The notes beneath the pieces were generated by a model. The model did no database searches, was not told where the DNA came from, and worked only from the letters and a program-made list of their open reading frames with translations. Made by a program: the position numbers and the translations under genes. Below, one piece after another: positions 1 through 5,574 of a DNA stretch of 8,767 nucleotides. Numbering within the stretch: the stretch's first letter is position 1; every line of letters starts with the position of its first letter. Location of the stretch: assembly GCA_004562915.1 (NCBI GenBank), contig SFQZ01000098.1, positions 1-8,767 of the forward strand, in the 5' to 3' direction. Source of the DNA: a bacterium (GTDB taxonomy: Bacteria; Bacillota_A; Clostridia; Lachnospirales; Lachnospiraceae).

Positions 1-1
1 C

Positions 2-208
2 TGTGCGGAAATAGCCTATAAAAATATGAATACAGATTATACTGCCACCCGGATGCTTGGTTATTTGTATCGGGTAAGTAATCCACGAATCGAGAATCTG
101 GTAGATGAAATGCTTGCAATCTTAAGTGACAGAGATGCAATCATACAGAAAAAAGAAATGGAACATACCCAGGCTGTGATCAATGAGATTTACAGAAACG
201 GGTTGTAA
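2..208 (+). CDS. C-terminal end of an unidentified protein (partial, cut by window start)
   Basis: The frame is open from the first bases to a TAA at 206-208. An internal ATG at 26 has no ribosome binding site before it, so this is more likely the last 68 residues of a gene that begins outside the window. The visible part is mostly helical in character and charged, with segments such as RMLGYLYRVSNPRIENLVDEML followed by a Lys/Glu-rich helix and the ending NEIYRNGL. It has no signal peptide, membrane segment or motif that I recognise, so no function is given. The gap of 86 bases to the next, broken, gene holds no terminator, so the two may once have shared a transcript. Confidence 0.5.
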   Translation, partial: CAEIAYKNMNTDYTATRMLGYLYRVSNPRIENLVDEMLAILSDRDAIIQKKEMEHTQAVINEIYRNGL

Positions 209-294
209 AGAATAAGTAAACAACAATGGAATGCGAAAATGGTTAGAACCTTTGAAACTGGAGTATGGTATAAAAAAGTGGAGGTGAAGCAGAG

Positions 295-774
295 GTGCGA
301 ATAGCTTTGGCCCAAATGAAAAATGAAGGTAATATGAAGAAAAACCATACCAAAAGCCTGAAGTATATCAAGCAAGCAGCTGAAAATAAAGCGAACCTGA
401 TATTATTTCCGAAGGTCCAACTGACAGAGTTTTTTCCCCAGCATGAAGGGAGAGATGTATCTGAATATCGATTATCCATAAATTCAAAAGAGGTTAAGGC
501 TTTTCAGAAAGTCAGCTATGAAAATAAGATTATCACTGTTCCAAATATATATCTGGAACAAGATGGGAAAGCATATGACGCCAGCCTGTTCATTAATGAG
601 AATGGAGAGATTCAGGGGATTCAAAAAATGGTTCATATTGCTCAAGCGAAGCAGTTTTACGAGCAGGATTATTATGCTCCTTCTGACGATGGCTTTCAGG
701 TTTTTGATACGTCATTTGGAAGAATTGGGATCGTAGTTTGTTTTGACAGGCATTATCCTGAGAGCATAAGATGA
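295..774 (+). pseudogene. Carbon-nitrogen hydrolase (nitrilase superfamily), truncated and active-site mutated
   Basis: The 159-residue product matches the N-terminal half of nitrilase-superfamily amidases such as N-carbamoylputrescine amidase, which use a Glu-Lys-Cys triad and are normally about 260-300 residues. The start is GTG at 295, with GGAGGT about nine bases upstream. The family landmarks are easy to see: the first strand MRIALAQMK, LILFP at 35-39, KMVHIAQ with the catalytic Lys at 111, and IVVCFDRHYPES with the nucleophile Cys at 149. Two lesions are visible. The catalytic Glu after LILFP is Lys 40 (codon AAG at 412-414, one G-to-A change from GAG). The reading frame also ends at TGA right after PESIR, and none of the three downstream frames resumes the family sequence, so the C-terminal half is deleted and not merely frameshifted. 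It is almost certainly inactive as an amidase. Substrate cannot be assigned. Confidence 0.85.
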
Positions 775-778
775 TTTC

Positions 779-830
779 CACTTCCCAGACATCTGATTTC
801 CAGATTTCCGGAAGTGCGATTTCATCGCAC
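779..830. repeat. Cluster of nested inverted repeats at the pseudogene breakpoint
   Basis: Just after the truncated hydrolase there are three perfect inverted repeats in about 50 bases. CACTTCC (779-785) pairs with GGAAGTG (810-816). Inside it, ATCTG (791-795) pairs with CAGAT (801-805). GTGCGAT (814-820) pairs with ATCGCAC (824-830) across a three-base loop. The outer stem and the last hairpin share 814-816, so they compete at the edge. No coding potential or T-run follows. It looks like the end of a small dispersed or mobile repeat, or a folded RNA, that replaced the lost half of the hydrolase gene. Which one cannot be told from one copy. Confidence 0.5.
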
Positions 831-866
831 AAGAATATTCAAATTGTTTTTGGAATTAGGCATTCG

Positions 867-900
867 TTAAAAAAGGCTGCACACAATTTTGTATGCAGCC
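867..900 (-). terminator. Rho-independent terminator of the hsp20-hdeD operon
   Basis: Read on the minus strand, a ten-pair stem (GGCTGCATAC with GTGTGCAGCC, one G-U pair) and an AAAATT loop at 875-900 are followed by six T (869-874). The T-run lies only on the minus-strand side, so it serves the leftward genes. It sits about 60 bases beyond the hdeD stop codon. Confidence 0.88.
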
Positions 901-958
901 GAATCTATATGAAGAGGTGCCTTTTTTCCTCCTTGGCAATGTTATTTTTTGTTATATT

Positions 959-1492
959 TTACATCCAGAAGCGATTGGAAAAGCATCCACGCATGACAGA
1001 TACAATACCCTGTAGGATCAGGAAAAATCCGATTACCCAGGCCATAGCTGCAATACTTGCAAATGGATGTGTGAATGACAGAAAACCAATCACAGTCAGA
1101 AGGATTCCAAGTACTGTAAACCAGCCCCAGCCCTTTACTCCCAGTTTTTGAAGGTCAAAGGAATTAACCAGTTTGGTGATACCTGAAAAAATCAGCCACA
1201 TTCCTAAAATAAAGGAAATAGTCATTGCTGTAAACCATCCATTTCCCAAAATGAATAAAGACATCAGTACGGTTAGAATGCCGTCAGCAAGAAACCAGCC
1301 AGATCCTGCCATATAATCATGACCGGCTGCAAATATCACAATATCTATAATGCCGGAAAACATCATGGCAACTCCAAAGATAATGGGAAGACCATAAAGA
1401 ATTTTTCCGGGATTCCTCAAACATCCGATTCCGGTTATAATCAGAAAGATTCCGGCTAAAATCCATAATACTCTTGATGTCGTTTTACTCAT
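959..1492 (-). CDS. HdeD-like DUF308 family membrane protein
   Basis: A 177-residue, very hydrophobic protein with six predicted membrane helices at about 8-25, 35-56, 64-83, 86-108, 121-138 and 142-165. The segments are glycine-rich and repeat a pattern (GIFLIITGI, MMFSGIIDI, WLIFSGITK, FFLILQGIV) typical of the HdeD/DUF308 family, whose members are about 180-190 residues. In enterobacteria HdeD is linked to acid resistance at high cell density; its molecular activity is not established. The ATG at 1490-1492 follows an AGAGGT ribosome binding site. The gene lies 72 bases downstream of hsp20 on the same strand with no promoter visible between them, so it is probably expressed by read-through past the terminator at 1529-1560 and therefore under the same CIRCE/HrcA control. 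The family assignment is fairly secure; a role in stress is inferred from the neighbour. Confidence 0.8.
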   Translation of the reverse strand: MSKTTSRVLWILAGIFLIITGIGCLRNPGKILYGLPIIFGVAMMFSGIIDIVIFAAGHDYMAGSGWFLADGILTVLMSLFILGNGWFTAMTISFILGMWLIFSGITKLVNSFDLQKLGVKGWGWFTVLGILLTVIGFLSFTHPFASIAAMAWVIGFFLILQGIVSVMRGCFSNRFWM

Positions 1493-1528
1493 ATCAAAAA
1501 CCTCTTTTCCGATTGCATTTGGCTTTTA

Positions 1529-1560
1529 AAACAGGCAGGGGTTTTATTCCCTGCCCGTTT
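1529..1560 (-). terminator. Intrinsic terminator between hsp20 and the hdeD-like gene
   Basis: A 12-pair stem (1529-1540 with 1549-1560) encloses an eight-base loop. One position is an A-C mismatch when read as plus-strand RNA but a G-U pair as minus-strand RNA, which supports leftward use. The T-tract is short: the last TTT of the stem plus one T, then AAAAGCC. Termination is therefore likely partial, letting some transcripts continue into the downstream gene. Confidence 0.75.
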
Positions 1561-1564
1561 GAGA

Positions 1565-2005
1565 TTAACCTTCGATGGAAATATAATGTGAGTTGTTTTC
1601 TACTGCCTTCTGCTCTTTTGGAACAGTAAAGGAAAGAATACCATTTTCAAATTTCGGATGGATGTCTTCTCTCTGAACATTATTTCCTACATAAAAGCTT
1701 CTGCTTACATTTCCGGTATAACGCTCGCGGCGGATATATTTTCCTTCCTTATCTTTTTCATCTTTATCCAGACCTTTTGCTGCACTTACAGTTACATAAC
1801 CGTTTTCAAGCTGGATCTGAATCTCGTCTTTCTTAAATCCAGGAAGATCAATTGCCACTTCGTAAGCGTTGTCTTTTTCCTTCACATCAGTCTTCATGAT
1901 ATGGGGAGCATGTTTTCCATACAATTTTTTATCGATGTCCGGAAAAGCAAAATCATCCATAAAATCATCAAATAAATTTTCTCCAAAAATACTAGGCATT
2001 AACAT
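1565..2005 (-). CDS. hsp20: Small heat-shock protein, Hsp20/alpha-crystallin family
   Basis: An ATP-independent holdase that binds unfolding proteins in the cytoplasm and hands them to refolding machines. The 146-residue length is normal for bacterial family members. A short N-terminal arm rich in Phe and Asp (MLMPSIFGENLFDDF) precedes the alpha-crystallin domain at about 36-132, which contains AIDLPGFKKDEI (51-62) and the signature FENGILSFTVPK (119-130). The C-terminal tail carries the I-x-I motif as ISI at 142-144, used for oligomer assembly. The start at 2005 has AAGGAGA (2014-2020) eight bases upstream; a second Met two codons later is possible but less well spaced. The gene is first in a leftward operon and is headed by a sigma-A promoter with a CIRCE element, so repression by HrcA is expected. 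The leader of about 105 bases may add translational control. Confidence 0.95.
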   Translation of the reverse strand: MLMPSIFGENLFDDFMDDFAFPDIDKKLYGKHAPHIMKTDVKEKDNAYEVAIDLPGFKKDEIQIQLENGYVTVSAAKGLDKDEKDKEGKYIRRERYTGNVSRSFYVGNNVQREDIHPKFENGILSFTVPKEQKAVENNSHYISIEG

Positions 2006-2010
2006 AAGTC

Positions 2011-2057
2011 ATATCTCCTTTCATGACATAAACTAAAGTTTGCACTATCGGAGAAAC
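2011..2057 (-). promoter_or_regulatory. Possible SD-masking leader hairpin (thermosensor-like) of hsp20
   Basis: In the hsp20 leader RNA, GUUUCUCC (plus-strand positions 2050-2057) can pair with GGAGAUAU (2011-2018), which holds the ribosome binding site. Seven of eight positions pair (one as G-U), interrupted by a single U-U mismatch. A small AAAC-TTTA-GTTT hairpin (2030-2041) fits in the intervening loop. Imperfect pairing over the SD is the design of known heat-shock RNA thermometers. A shorter rival hairpin (GTCAT with ATGAC, 2008-2027) would leave the SD in its loop. This is a paper fold only. Confidence 0.3.
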
Positions 2058-2119
2058 CCGAAGTGTTGATTTATGAATATCAGGAAGAAAATCATATTCT
2101 CTTTCTTTGTTCTATGTGT

Positions 2120-2148
2120 AATATAACATATGAATTAGCGCTCGTCAA
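2120..2148 (-). promoter_or_regulatory. Sigma-A promoter of hsp20
   Basis: On the minus strand TTGACG (2143-2148) and TATATT (2120-2125) are separated by exactly 17 bases. The -35 box falls inside the CIRCE operator, so bound HrcA would cover it. The predicted start near 2112 gives a leader of about 105 bases before the hsp20 ATG. Confidence 0.85.
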
Positions 2149-2161
2149 TAGAGAGTGCTAA
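2135..2161. promoter_or_regulatory. CIRCE operator (HrcA binding site) for hsp20
   Basis: TTAGCGCTC (2135-2143), nine bases, then GAGTGCTAA (2153-2161). This is the CIRCE consensus (TTAGCACTC-N9-GAGTGCTAA) with one changed base in the left arm. HrcA is the established repressor for this site in Firmicutes. It overlaps the hsp20 promoter and lies about 125 bases from the start of the divergent marR-type promoter, so it should act mainly on hsp20. Confidence 0.92.
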
Positions 2162-2286
2162 TAATTGTGTGAAGATTTTGTGAACTTTGCGAAATAAAAT
2201 AATTACTGATATTAGATTCAGCGGAATAGATTCCAGATGTTAATCATTAATTAAGAGGAAACAAAAAAGTCGTTTAAAATTAAATG

Positions 2287-2315
2287 GTGACGAATTATTA
2301 AACTTGTGATAGAAT
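2287..2315 (+). promoter_or_regulatory. Probable promoter of the MarR-type gene at 2345
   Basis: GTGACG (2287-2292), 17 bases, then TAGAAT (2310-2315), preceded by TG at 2307-2308 as an extended -10. The start would be near 2322, giving a leader of about 23 bases. The AT-rich inverted repeat TTAAT-C-ATTAA at 2240-2250 lies about 35 bases upstream of the -35 and could be an operator, but this is weak. Confidence 0.6.
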
Positions 2316-2344
2316 GAAAAAAACATTGAAAGAAGCTGAACTAA

Positions 2345-2776
2345 ATGGATACACAAATTGATATCATATTGCAGGGAGGACAGTTTAAAAAGCTGTTAGA
2401 GGAACAGAGCGTTGAATTACGAGAAAAATATGATATGAAAAGAGCAGAACTGGAGATATTATACTTCCTGTCAAAATGCGGAACACATAATACCTCTACG
2501 GATATCCACCATCAGTTGATGATGAACCGTGGACATATTTCGCAGGCAGTTGACAGTCTCTGCAGGAGAAATTATCTTATTGCGATACCGGATAAGAATG
2601 ATAGAAGATATATTCATTATGAAATATCTGATTATGCGAAGGATCTGGTAACAGAAATGACGAAGAGAAGGGAAGCAATGAACGGGATGATTTTAAAAGG
2701 TGTGTCGGAAGAAGAATTGAAGGTTTTTCGGGAAGTATCGGAAAAAATCAGGAAAAATATAAATGAATTAATTTAG
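2345..2776 (+). CDS. MarR-family winged-helix transcriptional regulator
   Basis: A 143-residue protein with the MarR layout: an N-terminal dimerisation helix, a central winged helix-turn-helix and a C-terminal dimerisation helix. The recognition helix is at about 62-78 (RGHISQAVDSLCRRNYL) and the wing at about 83-94 (DKNDRRYIHYEI), where the paired Asp-x-x-Asp-Arg-Arg is the family hallmark. MarR proteins are usually dimeric repressors released by small ligands or oxidation; the ligand is unknown here. The ATG at 2345 has only a weak purine-rich ribosome binding site (GAAAGAAG, about 9 bases upstream), suggesting low expression. The gene is divergent from hsp20, has its own promoter and terminator, and sits directly upstream of groES, so control of the neighbouring stress genes is possible but unproven. 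Confidence 0.85.
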   Translation: MDTQIDIILQGGQFKKLLEEQSVELREKYDMKRAELEILYFLSKCGTHNTSTDIHHQLMMNRGHISQAVDSLCRRNYLIAIPDKNDRRYIHYEISDYAKDLVTEMTKRREAMNGMILKGVSEEELKVFREVSEKIRKNINELI

Positions 2777-2782
2777 ATGATC

Positions 2783-2826
2783 AAAAGATGCAAAGTAATG
2801 GTTAAGGTGCTTCGCATCTTTTTTAA
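2783..2826 (+). terminator. Rho-independent terminator after the MarR-type gene
   Basis: AAAAGATGC (2783-2791) pairs with GCATCTTTT (2814-2822), and the T-run covers 2819-2824. The loop of about 22 bases is long but can be shortened by an inner AAG/CTT pairing. It separates the regulator from the groES promoter at 2844. Confidence 0.75.
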
Positions 2827-2843
2827 ATTATTTTGGAAACCTA

Positions 2844-2871
2844 TTGACAAGAGAAATACAGGTGATATAAT
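2844..2871 (+). promoter_or_regulatory. Sigma-A promoter of groES-groEL
   Basis: A perfect TTGACA (2844-2849) and a perfect TATAAT (2866-2871) with a 16-base spacer and a TG at 2863-2864 (extended -10). It is a near-ideal promoter whose output must be limited by repression. The start would be near 2878, about 110 bases before the groES ATG. Confidence 0.93.
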
Positions 2872-2897
2872 ACTTTAAAAATAAATAATTTAAAAAT

Positions 2898-2934
2898 AAA
2901 ATATGTTTCGCGAGAAACATATTTTTTGCGAAAC
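2898..2934 (+). promoter_or_regulatory. Perfect palindrome with T-run in the groES leader: terminator-like hairpin or operator
   Basis: ATATGTTTC (2901-2909), a GCGA loop (2910-2913) and GAAACATAT (2914-2922) form a perfect nine-pair stem. AAA on the left pairs with TTT on the right to extend it to twelve, and the T-run covers 2923-2927. It therefore has the shape of an intrinsic terminator inside the transcribed leader. GTTTCGC (2905-2911) can instead pair with GCGAAAC (2928-2934), which would break the first hairpin. This pair of exclusive folds is what an attenuator needs. As DNA the palindrome could equally be a repressor site between the promoter and CIRCE. Confidence 0.55.
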
Positions 2935-2937
2935 ACG

Positions 2938-2964
2938 ATGGCACTCAACAAGCAAGAGTGCTAA
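2938..2964. promoter_or_regulatory. CIRCE operator (HrcA binding site) of groES-groEL
   Basis: The right arm GAGTGCTAA (2956-2964) is perfect and the spacer is nine bases. The left arm ATGGCACTC (2938-2946) matches the consensus TTAGCACTC at seven of nine positions. It lies in the leader downstream of the promoter and ends 23 bases before the groES start, the usual place for CIRCE in groESL operons. Confidence 0.92.
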
Positions 2965-2987
2965 CAAAAGAAAGGCAGGTTATTCAT

Positions 2988-3272
2988 ATGAAATTAAAAC
3001 CATTGGGTGACAAAGTAGTTCTTCAGTATCAGGATGTTGAAGAAAAGACAGAATCAGGAATCATTCTGCCAGACAGCGCAAAAGAGAAACCGCAGGAAGC
3101 TGTAGTAATTGCAGTTGGTCCGGGAAAATGTAAAGACGGACAGAGGGTTGCCATGCAGGTAAAAGAAGGAGATAAAGTCATTATTTCTGAATACGGCGGC
3201 ACAGAAGTAAAAATTGGCGACGAAGAATATAAAATTGTAATCCAGGATGACATTCTGGCAATTGTCGAGTAA
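2988..3272 (+). CDS. groES: Co-chaperonin GroES (Hsp10)
   Basis: The lid of the GroEL folding chamber; seven copies cap the GroEL ring in the cytoplasm. The product has 94 residues, the usual size. It shows the conserved N-terminus MKLKPLGDKVV, the mobile-loop region with SGIILP, KEKPQEAVVIAVGPG and the C-terminal GTEVKIGDEEYKIV and DDILAIVE. The start is ATG 2988, eight bases after AAAGGCAGG (2971-2979). A GTG further up at 2958 is in frame but lies inside the CIRCE arm and would add ten residues foreign to the family, so it was not used. groEL follows after 28 bases in the same operon. Confidence 0.97.
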   Translation: MKLKPLGDKVVLQYQDVEEKTESGIILPDSAKEKPQEAVVIAVGPGKCKDGQRVAMQVKEGDKVIISEYGGTEVKIGDEEYKIVIQDDILAIVE

Positions 3273-3300
3273 TAGAAACAGTAGAAAGAAGGAAATTATC

Positions 3301-4914
3301 ATGGCAAAAGAGATTAGTTTTGATATTGATGTTCGAAAAAAAATGGAAGCCGGCGTAGACAGACTGGCAGATACAGTAAAGGTAACATTGGGGCCAAAAG
3401 GAAGAAATGTTGTACTGGATAAATCTTACGGTGCACCATTAATTACAAACGATGGTGTGACCATTGCAAAAGAGATCGAACTGGAAGATCGTTTTGAAAA
3501 TATGGGCGCACAGCTTGTAAAAGAGGTGGCTACCAAGACAAACGACATTGCGGGAGATGGAACAACAACAGCTACAGTTCTGGCACAGGCACTTGTAAAA
3601 GAAGGAATGAAAAATATCGCAGCAGGTGCAAATGCCATTGTTTTAAGAAAAGGAATGAAGAAGGCAGCAGATGTGGCTGTACAGGCAATTGAAGAAATGA
3701 GCCATCCTGTTACTGGGAAGGATCATATTGCAAAAGTAGCTGCAATCTCTTCCGGTAATGAAGAAGTCGGTGAGATGATTGCCGATGCAATGGAAAAAGT
3801 CGGAGAGAACGGCGTTATTACGATTGAAGAATCAAAGACCATGAAGACGGAGATCGACGTAGTCGAAGGTATGCAGTTCGATAATGGATATCTTTCCGGA
3901 TACATGTGTGATGATAAAGAAAAAATGATCGCCAACATGGAGGATCCTTATATCCTCATGACTGATAAGAAGATTTCAAATATCCAGGACATCCTTCCCA
4001 TTTTGGAAAATGTGATGAGAGAGAGGAAAGAACTCCTCATCATTGCAGAAGATGTGGAGGGAGAGGCACTTACCACATTGATTGTCAACAGACTGAGAGG
4101 TACCCTGAAGGTCGTTGCTGTAAAGGCACCGGGATATGGTGACAGCAGAAAGGCAATGCTTGAAGATATCGCAACACTTACCGGCGGTCAGGTAATCATG
4201 GAGGATCTGGGTCTTGAACTGAAAGATATCACGATGGATATGCTTGGCCGTGCAAAATCTGTAAAGGTTACAAAGGAAAATACCACGATCGTAGACGGTG
4301 CCGGGAACAAGGAAGACATTGATGCACGCATCGCCAGCCTGAAGAGACAGATGGCTGAAACAACATCCGATTTTGATAAAGATAAACTCATGGACCGTAT
4401 CGCGAAGATGGGCGGAGGCGTTGCAGTGATCCGTGTCGGCGCGGCAACAGAAACAGAAATGAAAGAAGCTAAATACCGCATGGAAGATGCCATGAACGCA
4501 ACAAAAGCAGCCGTATCGGAAGGCATTATCTGCGGTGGCGGATCTGCACATATCCATGCACAGAAAAAGGTAGAGGAACTGTTAGCAGCCCTGGAGGGTG
4601 ATGAGAAGACCGGAGCCAGAATCGTAGCAAAGGCACTGGAAGCACCACTGTATACGATTGTGGAAAATGCAGGTCTGGAAGGCCCGGTTATCGTAGACAA
4701 GGTAAAGAAGAGTGAGCCTGGCATGGGATTTGATGCAGCCTCAGAAACCTTTGTGGATATGATGAAACAGGGTATTATTGATCCGGTGAAGGTAACAAAG
4801 AATGCATTAATGAATGCGGTAAGTGTGGCAGCTACACTTCTTACTACAGAAGCTGCGGTAGCGGACATTAAGGAAAATACACCTGCGCCGCAGCCACAGC
4901 CGGAAATGTATTAA
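3301..4914 (+). CDS. groEL: Chaperonin GroEL (Hsp60)
   Basis: The ATP-driven folding chamber, a double ring of seven subunits each. The product has 537 residues, close to the usual 540-550. The equatorial ATP site is intact: TLGPKGRNVVL (29-39), GDGTTTATVLA (85-95) with Asp 86, and MEDAMNAT (394-401) with Asp 396. The start at 3301 has AGAAGG eight bases upstream; an in-frame ATG at 3247 lies inside groES and is rejected. Oddities: the C-terminus is TPAPQPQPEMY and lacks the common Gly-Gly-Met tail, the glycine-rich loop reads IICGGGSAHIHA, with Cys 411 where Ala is usual, and the last 90 residues look more divergent than the N-terminus. guaB, a frequent downstream neighbour in related bacteria as I recall, is absent. 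Together this hints at a second, specialised chaperonin copy, but one window cannot show that. Confidence 0.97.
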   Translation: MAKEISFDIDVRKKMEAGVDRLADTVKVTLGPKGRNVVLDKSYGAPLITNDGVTIAKEIELEDRFENMGAQLVKEVATKTNDIAGDGTTTATVLAQALVKEGMKNIAAGANAIVLRKGMKKAADVAVQAIEEMSHPVTGKDHIAKVAAISSGNEEVGEMIADAMEKVGENGVITIEESKTMKTEIDVVEGMQFDNGYLSGYMCDDKEKMIANMEDPYILMTDKKISNIQDILPILENVMRERKELLIIAEDVEGEALTTLIVNRLRGTLKVVAVKAPGYGDSRKAMLEDIATLTGGQVIMEDLGLELKDITMDMLGRAKSVKVTKENTTIVDGAGNKEDIDARIASLKRQMAETTSDFDKDKLMDRIAKMGGGVAVIRVGAATETEMKEAKYRMEDAMNATKAAVSEGIICGGGSAHIHAQKKVEELLAALEGDEKTGARIVAKALEAPLYTIVENAGLEGPVIVDKVKKSEPGMGFDAASETFVDMMKQGIIDPVKVTKNALMNAVSVAATLLTTEAAVADIKENTPAPQPQPEMY

Positions 4915-4954
4915 AGAGAACAGGTAAAATCAAATCATTGGCGAGCAACAAAAT

Positions 4955-4984
4955 GGGGAGATGGCTGGTACATCTCCTCTTTTT
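4955..4984 (+). terminator. Rho-independent terminator of groES-groEL
   Basis: A nine-pair stem (4955-4963 with 4971-4979, one G-U pair), a loop of seven bases and a T-run at 4980-4984. Outer bases (GCGA near 4941 with TCGC near 4987, and ACAAAA with TTTTGT) can lengthen the stem around a small bulge. It begins 40 bases after the groEL stop. Confidence 0.9.
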
Positions 4985-5019
4985 GTTCGCTTCTGTTTTT
5001 ATGTGAAATGAGGTCCATT

Positions 5020-5523
5020 ATGAAATATGCAGTTATATATCAGTCAAAAAGTGGCAATACACGTTTAATAGCAGAAAAGATCTATGGTGCTTTAAATACA
5101 GAGGATAAAACAATTGTAGATATTGATACAGAGCAGGATATACCTGCGGCGGATGTCTATCTGATCGGGTTTGGAATTCATGGTTATTCCTGCAGCATGG
5201 ATATCTCAGATGTATTTGAGCAGATTACAGGCGGAAAATATGCAGTGTTCGTTACCTGCGGTTATGTGCCGACAGACCAATATAAAGAAAAGCTTGAAAA
5301 AAATCTTGAAGTCTGGTACCCGGACGAGGGAGAGTATCTGGGAATGTTTCTCTGTCAGGGGAATGTGGAGTCAGATAGAAGGAAAATTATGATCAGCCAG
5401 ATGCCAAGTAAAGAAAAAGAGATGCAGCAGATGTTTCGACTGGGAAATACCCATCCGGATGAAGAAGATCTGGAAAATGCGGTTGATTTTGCCATTAAAA
5501 TTCAGGCAGAAATTGGGGATTAA
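5020..5523 (+). CDS. Flavodoxin-family protein
   Basis: A 167-residue cytoplasmic protein with the flavodoxin fold, expected to bind FMN and carry electrons for a partner enzyme not seen here. The N-terminal strand and phosphate-binding loop are clear: MKYAVIYQSKSGNT, with the loop S-K-S-G-N-T at 9-14 in place of the classic T-x-T-G-x-T. DVYLIGFGIHGYS at about 45-57 corresponds to the second flavin-contacting loop, and FVTCGYVPTDQY to the third. ATG 5020 is chosen because GAGGT (5010-5014) lies at the right distance; ATG 5008 would add four residues and has no ribosome binding site. The gene starts 35 bases after the groEL terminator, and no convincing promoter was found. It is followed after 51 bases, without a terminator, by the MarR-type gene, so they may be co-transcribed. 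Confidence 0.85.
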   Translation: MKYAVIYQSKSGNTRLIAEKIYGALNTEDKTIVDIDTEQDIPAADVYLIGFGIHGYSCSMDISDVFEQITGGKYAVFVTCGYVPTDQYKEKLEKNLEVWYPDEGEYLGMFLCQGNVESDRRKIMISQMPSKEKEMQQMFRLGNTHPDEEDLENAVDFAIKIQAEIGD

Positions 5524-5574
5524 ATAAGAAAATAACATGTATTGATGTAAATAAAAAGAGAGGAGCGGTTGAAG

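Noticed and set aside
771..1151. Plus-strand frame of 126 codons after the broken amidase
   Set aside because: It does not continue the amidase, crosses the terminator of the opposite operon and runs antisense through the membrane protein gene.
2240..2254. AT-rich inverted repeats TTAATCATTAA and TTAATTAA as a MarR operator
   Set aside because: Such short AT palindromes are common in AT-rich intergenic DNA; kept only as a remark under the promoter.
2958..2987. Upstream GTG start for groES
   Set aside because: It lies inside the CIRCE right arm and adds residues not found in GroES; the ATG at 2988 has a well-spaced ribosome binding site.
3247..3300. Upstream ATG start for groEL inside groES
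   Set aside because: The added residues do not belong to GroEL, and ATG 3301 has its own ribosome binding site and the family N-terminus MAKE.
4188..4868. Long minus-strand frame (226 codons) opposite groEL
   Set aside because: Mirror of the strongly biased groEL codons; no ribosome binding site, low-complexity Ser/Ala-rich product.
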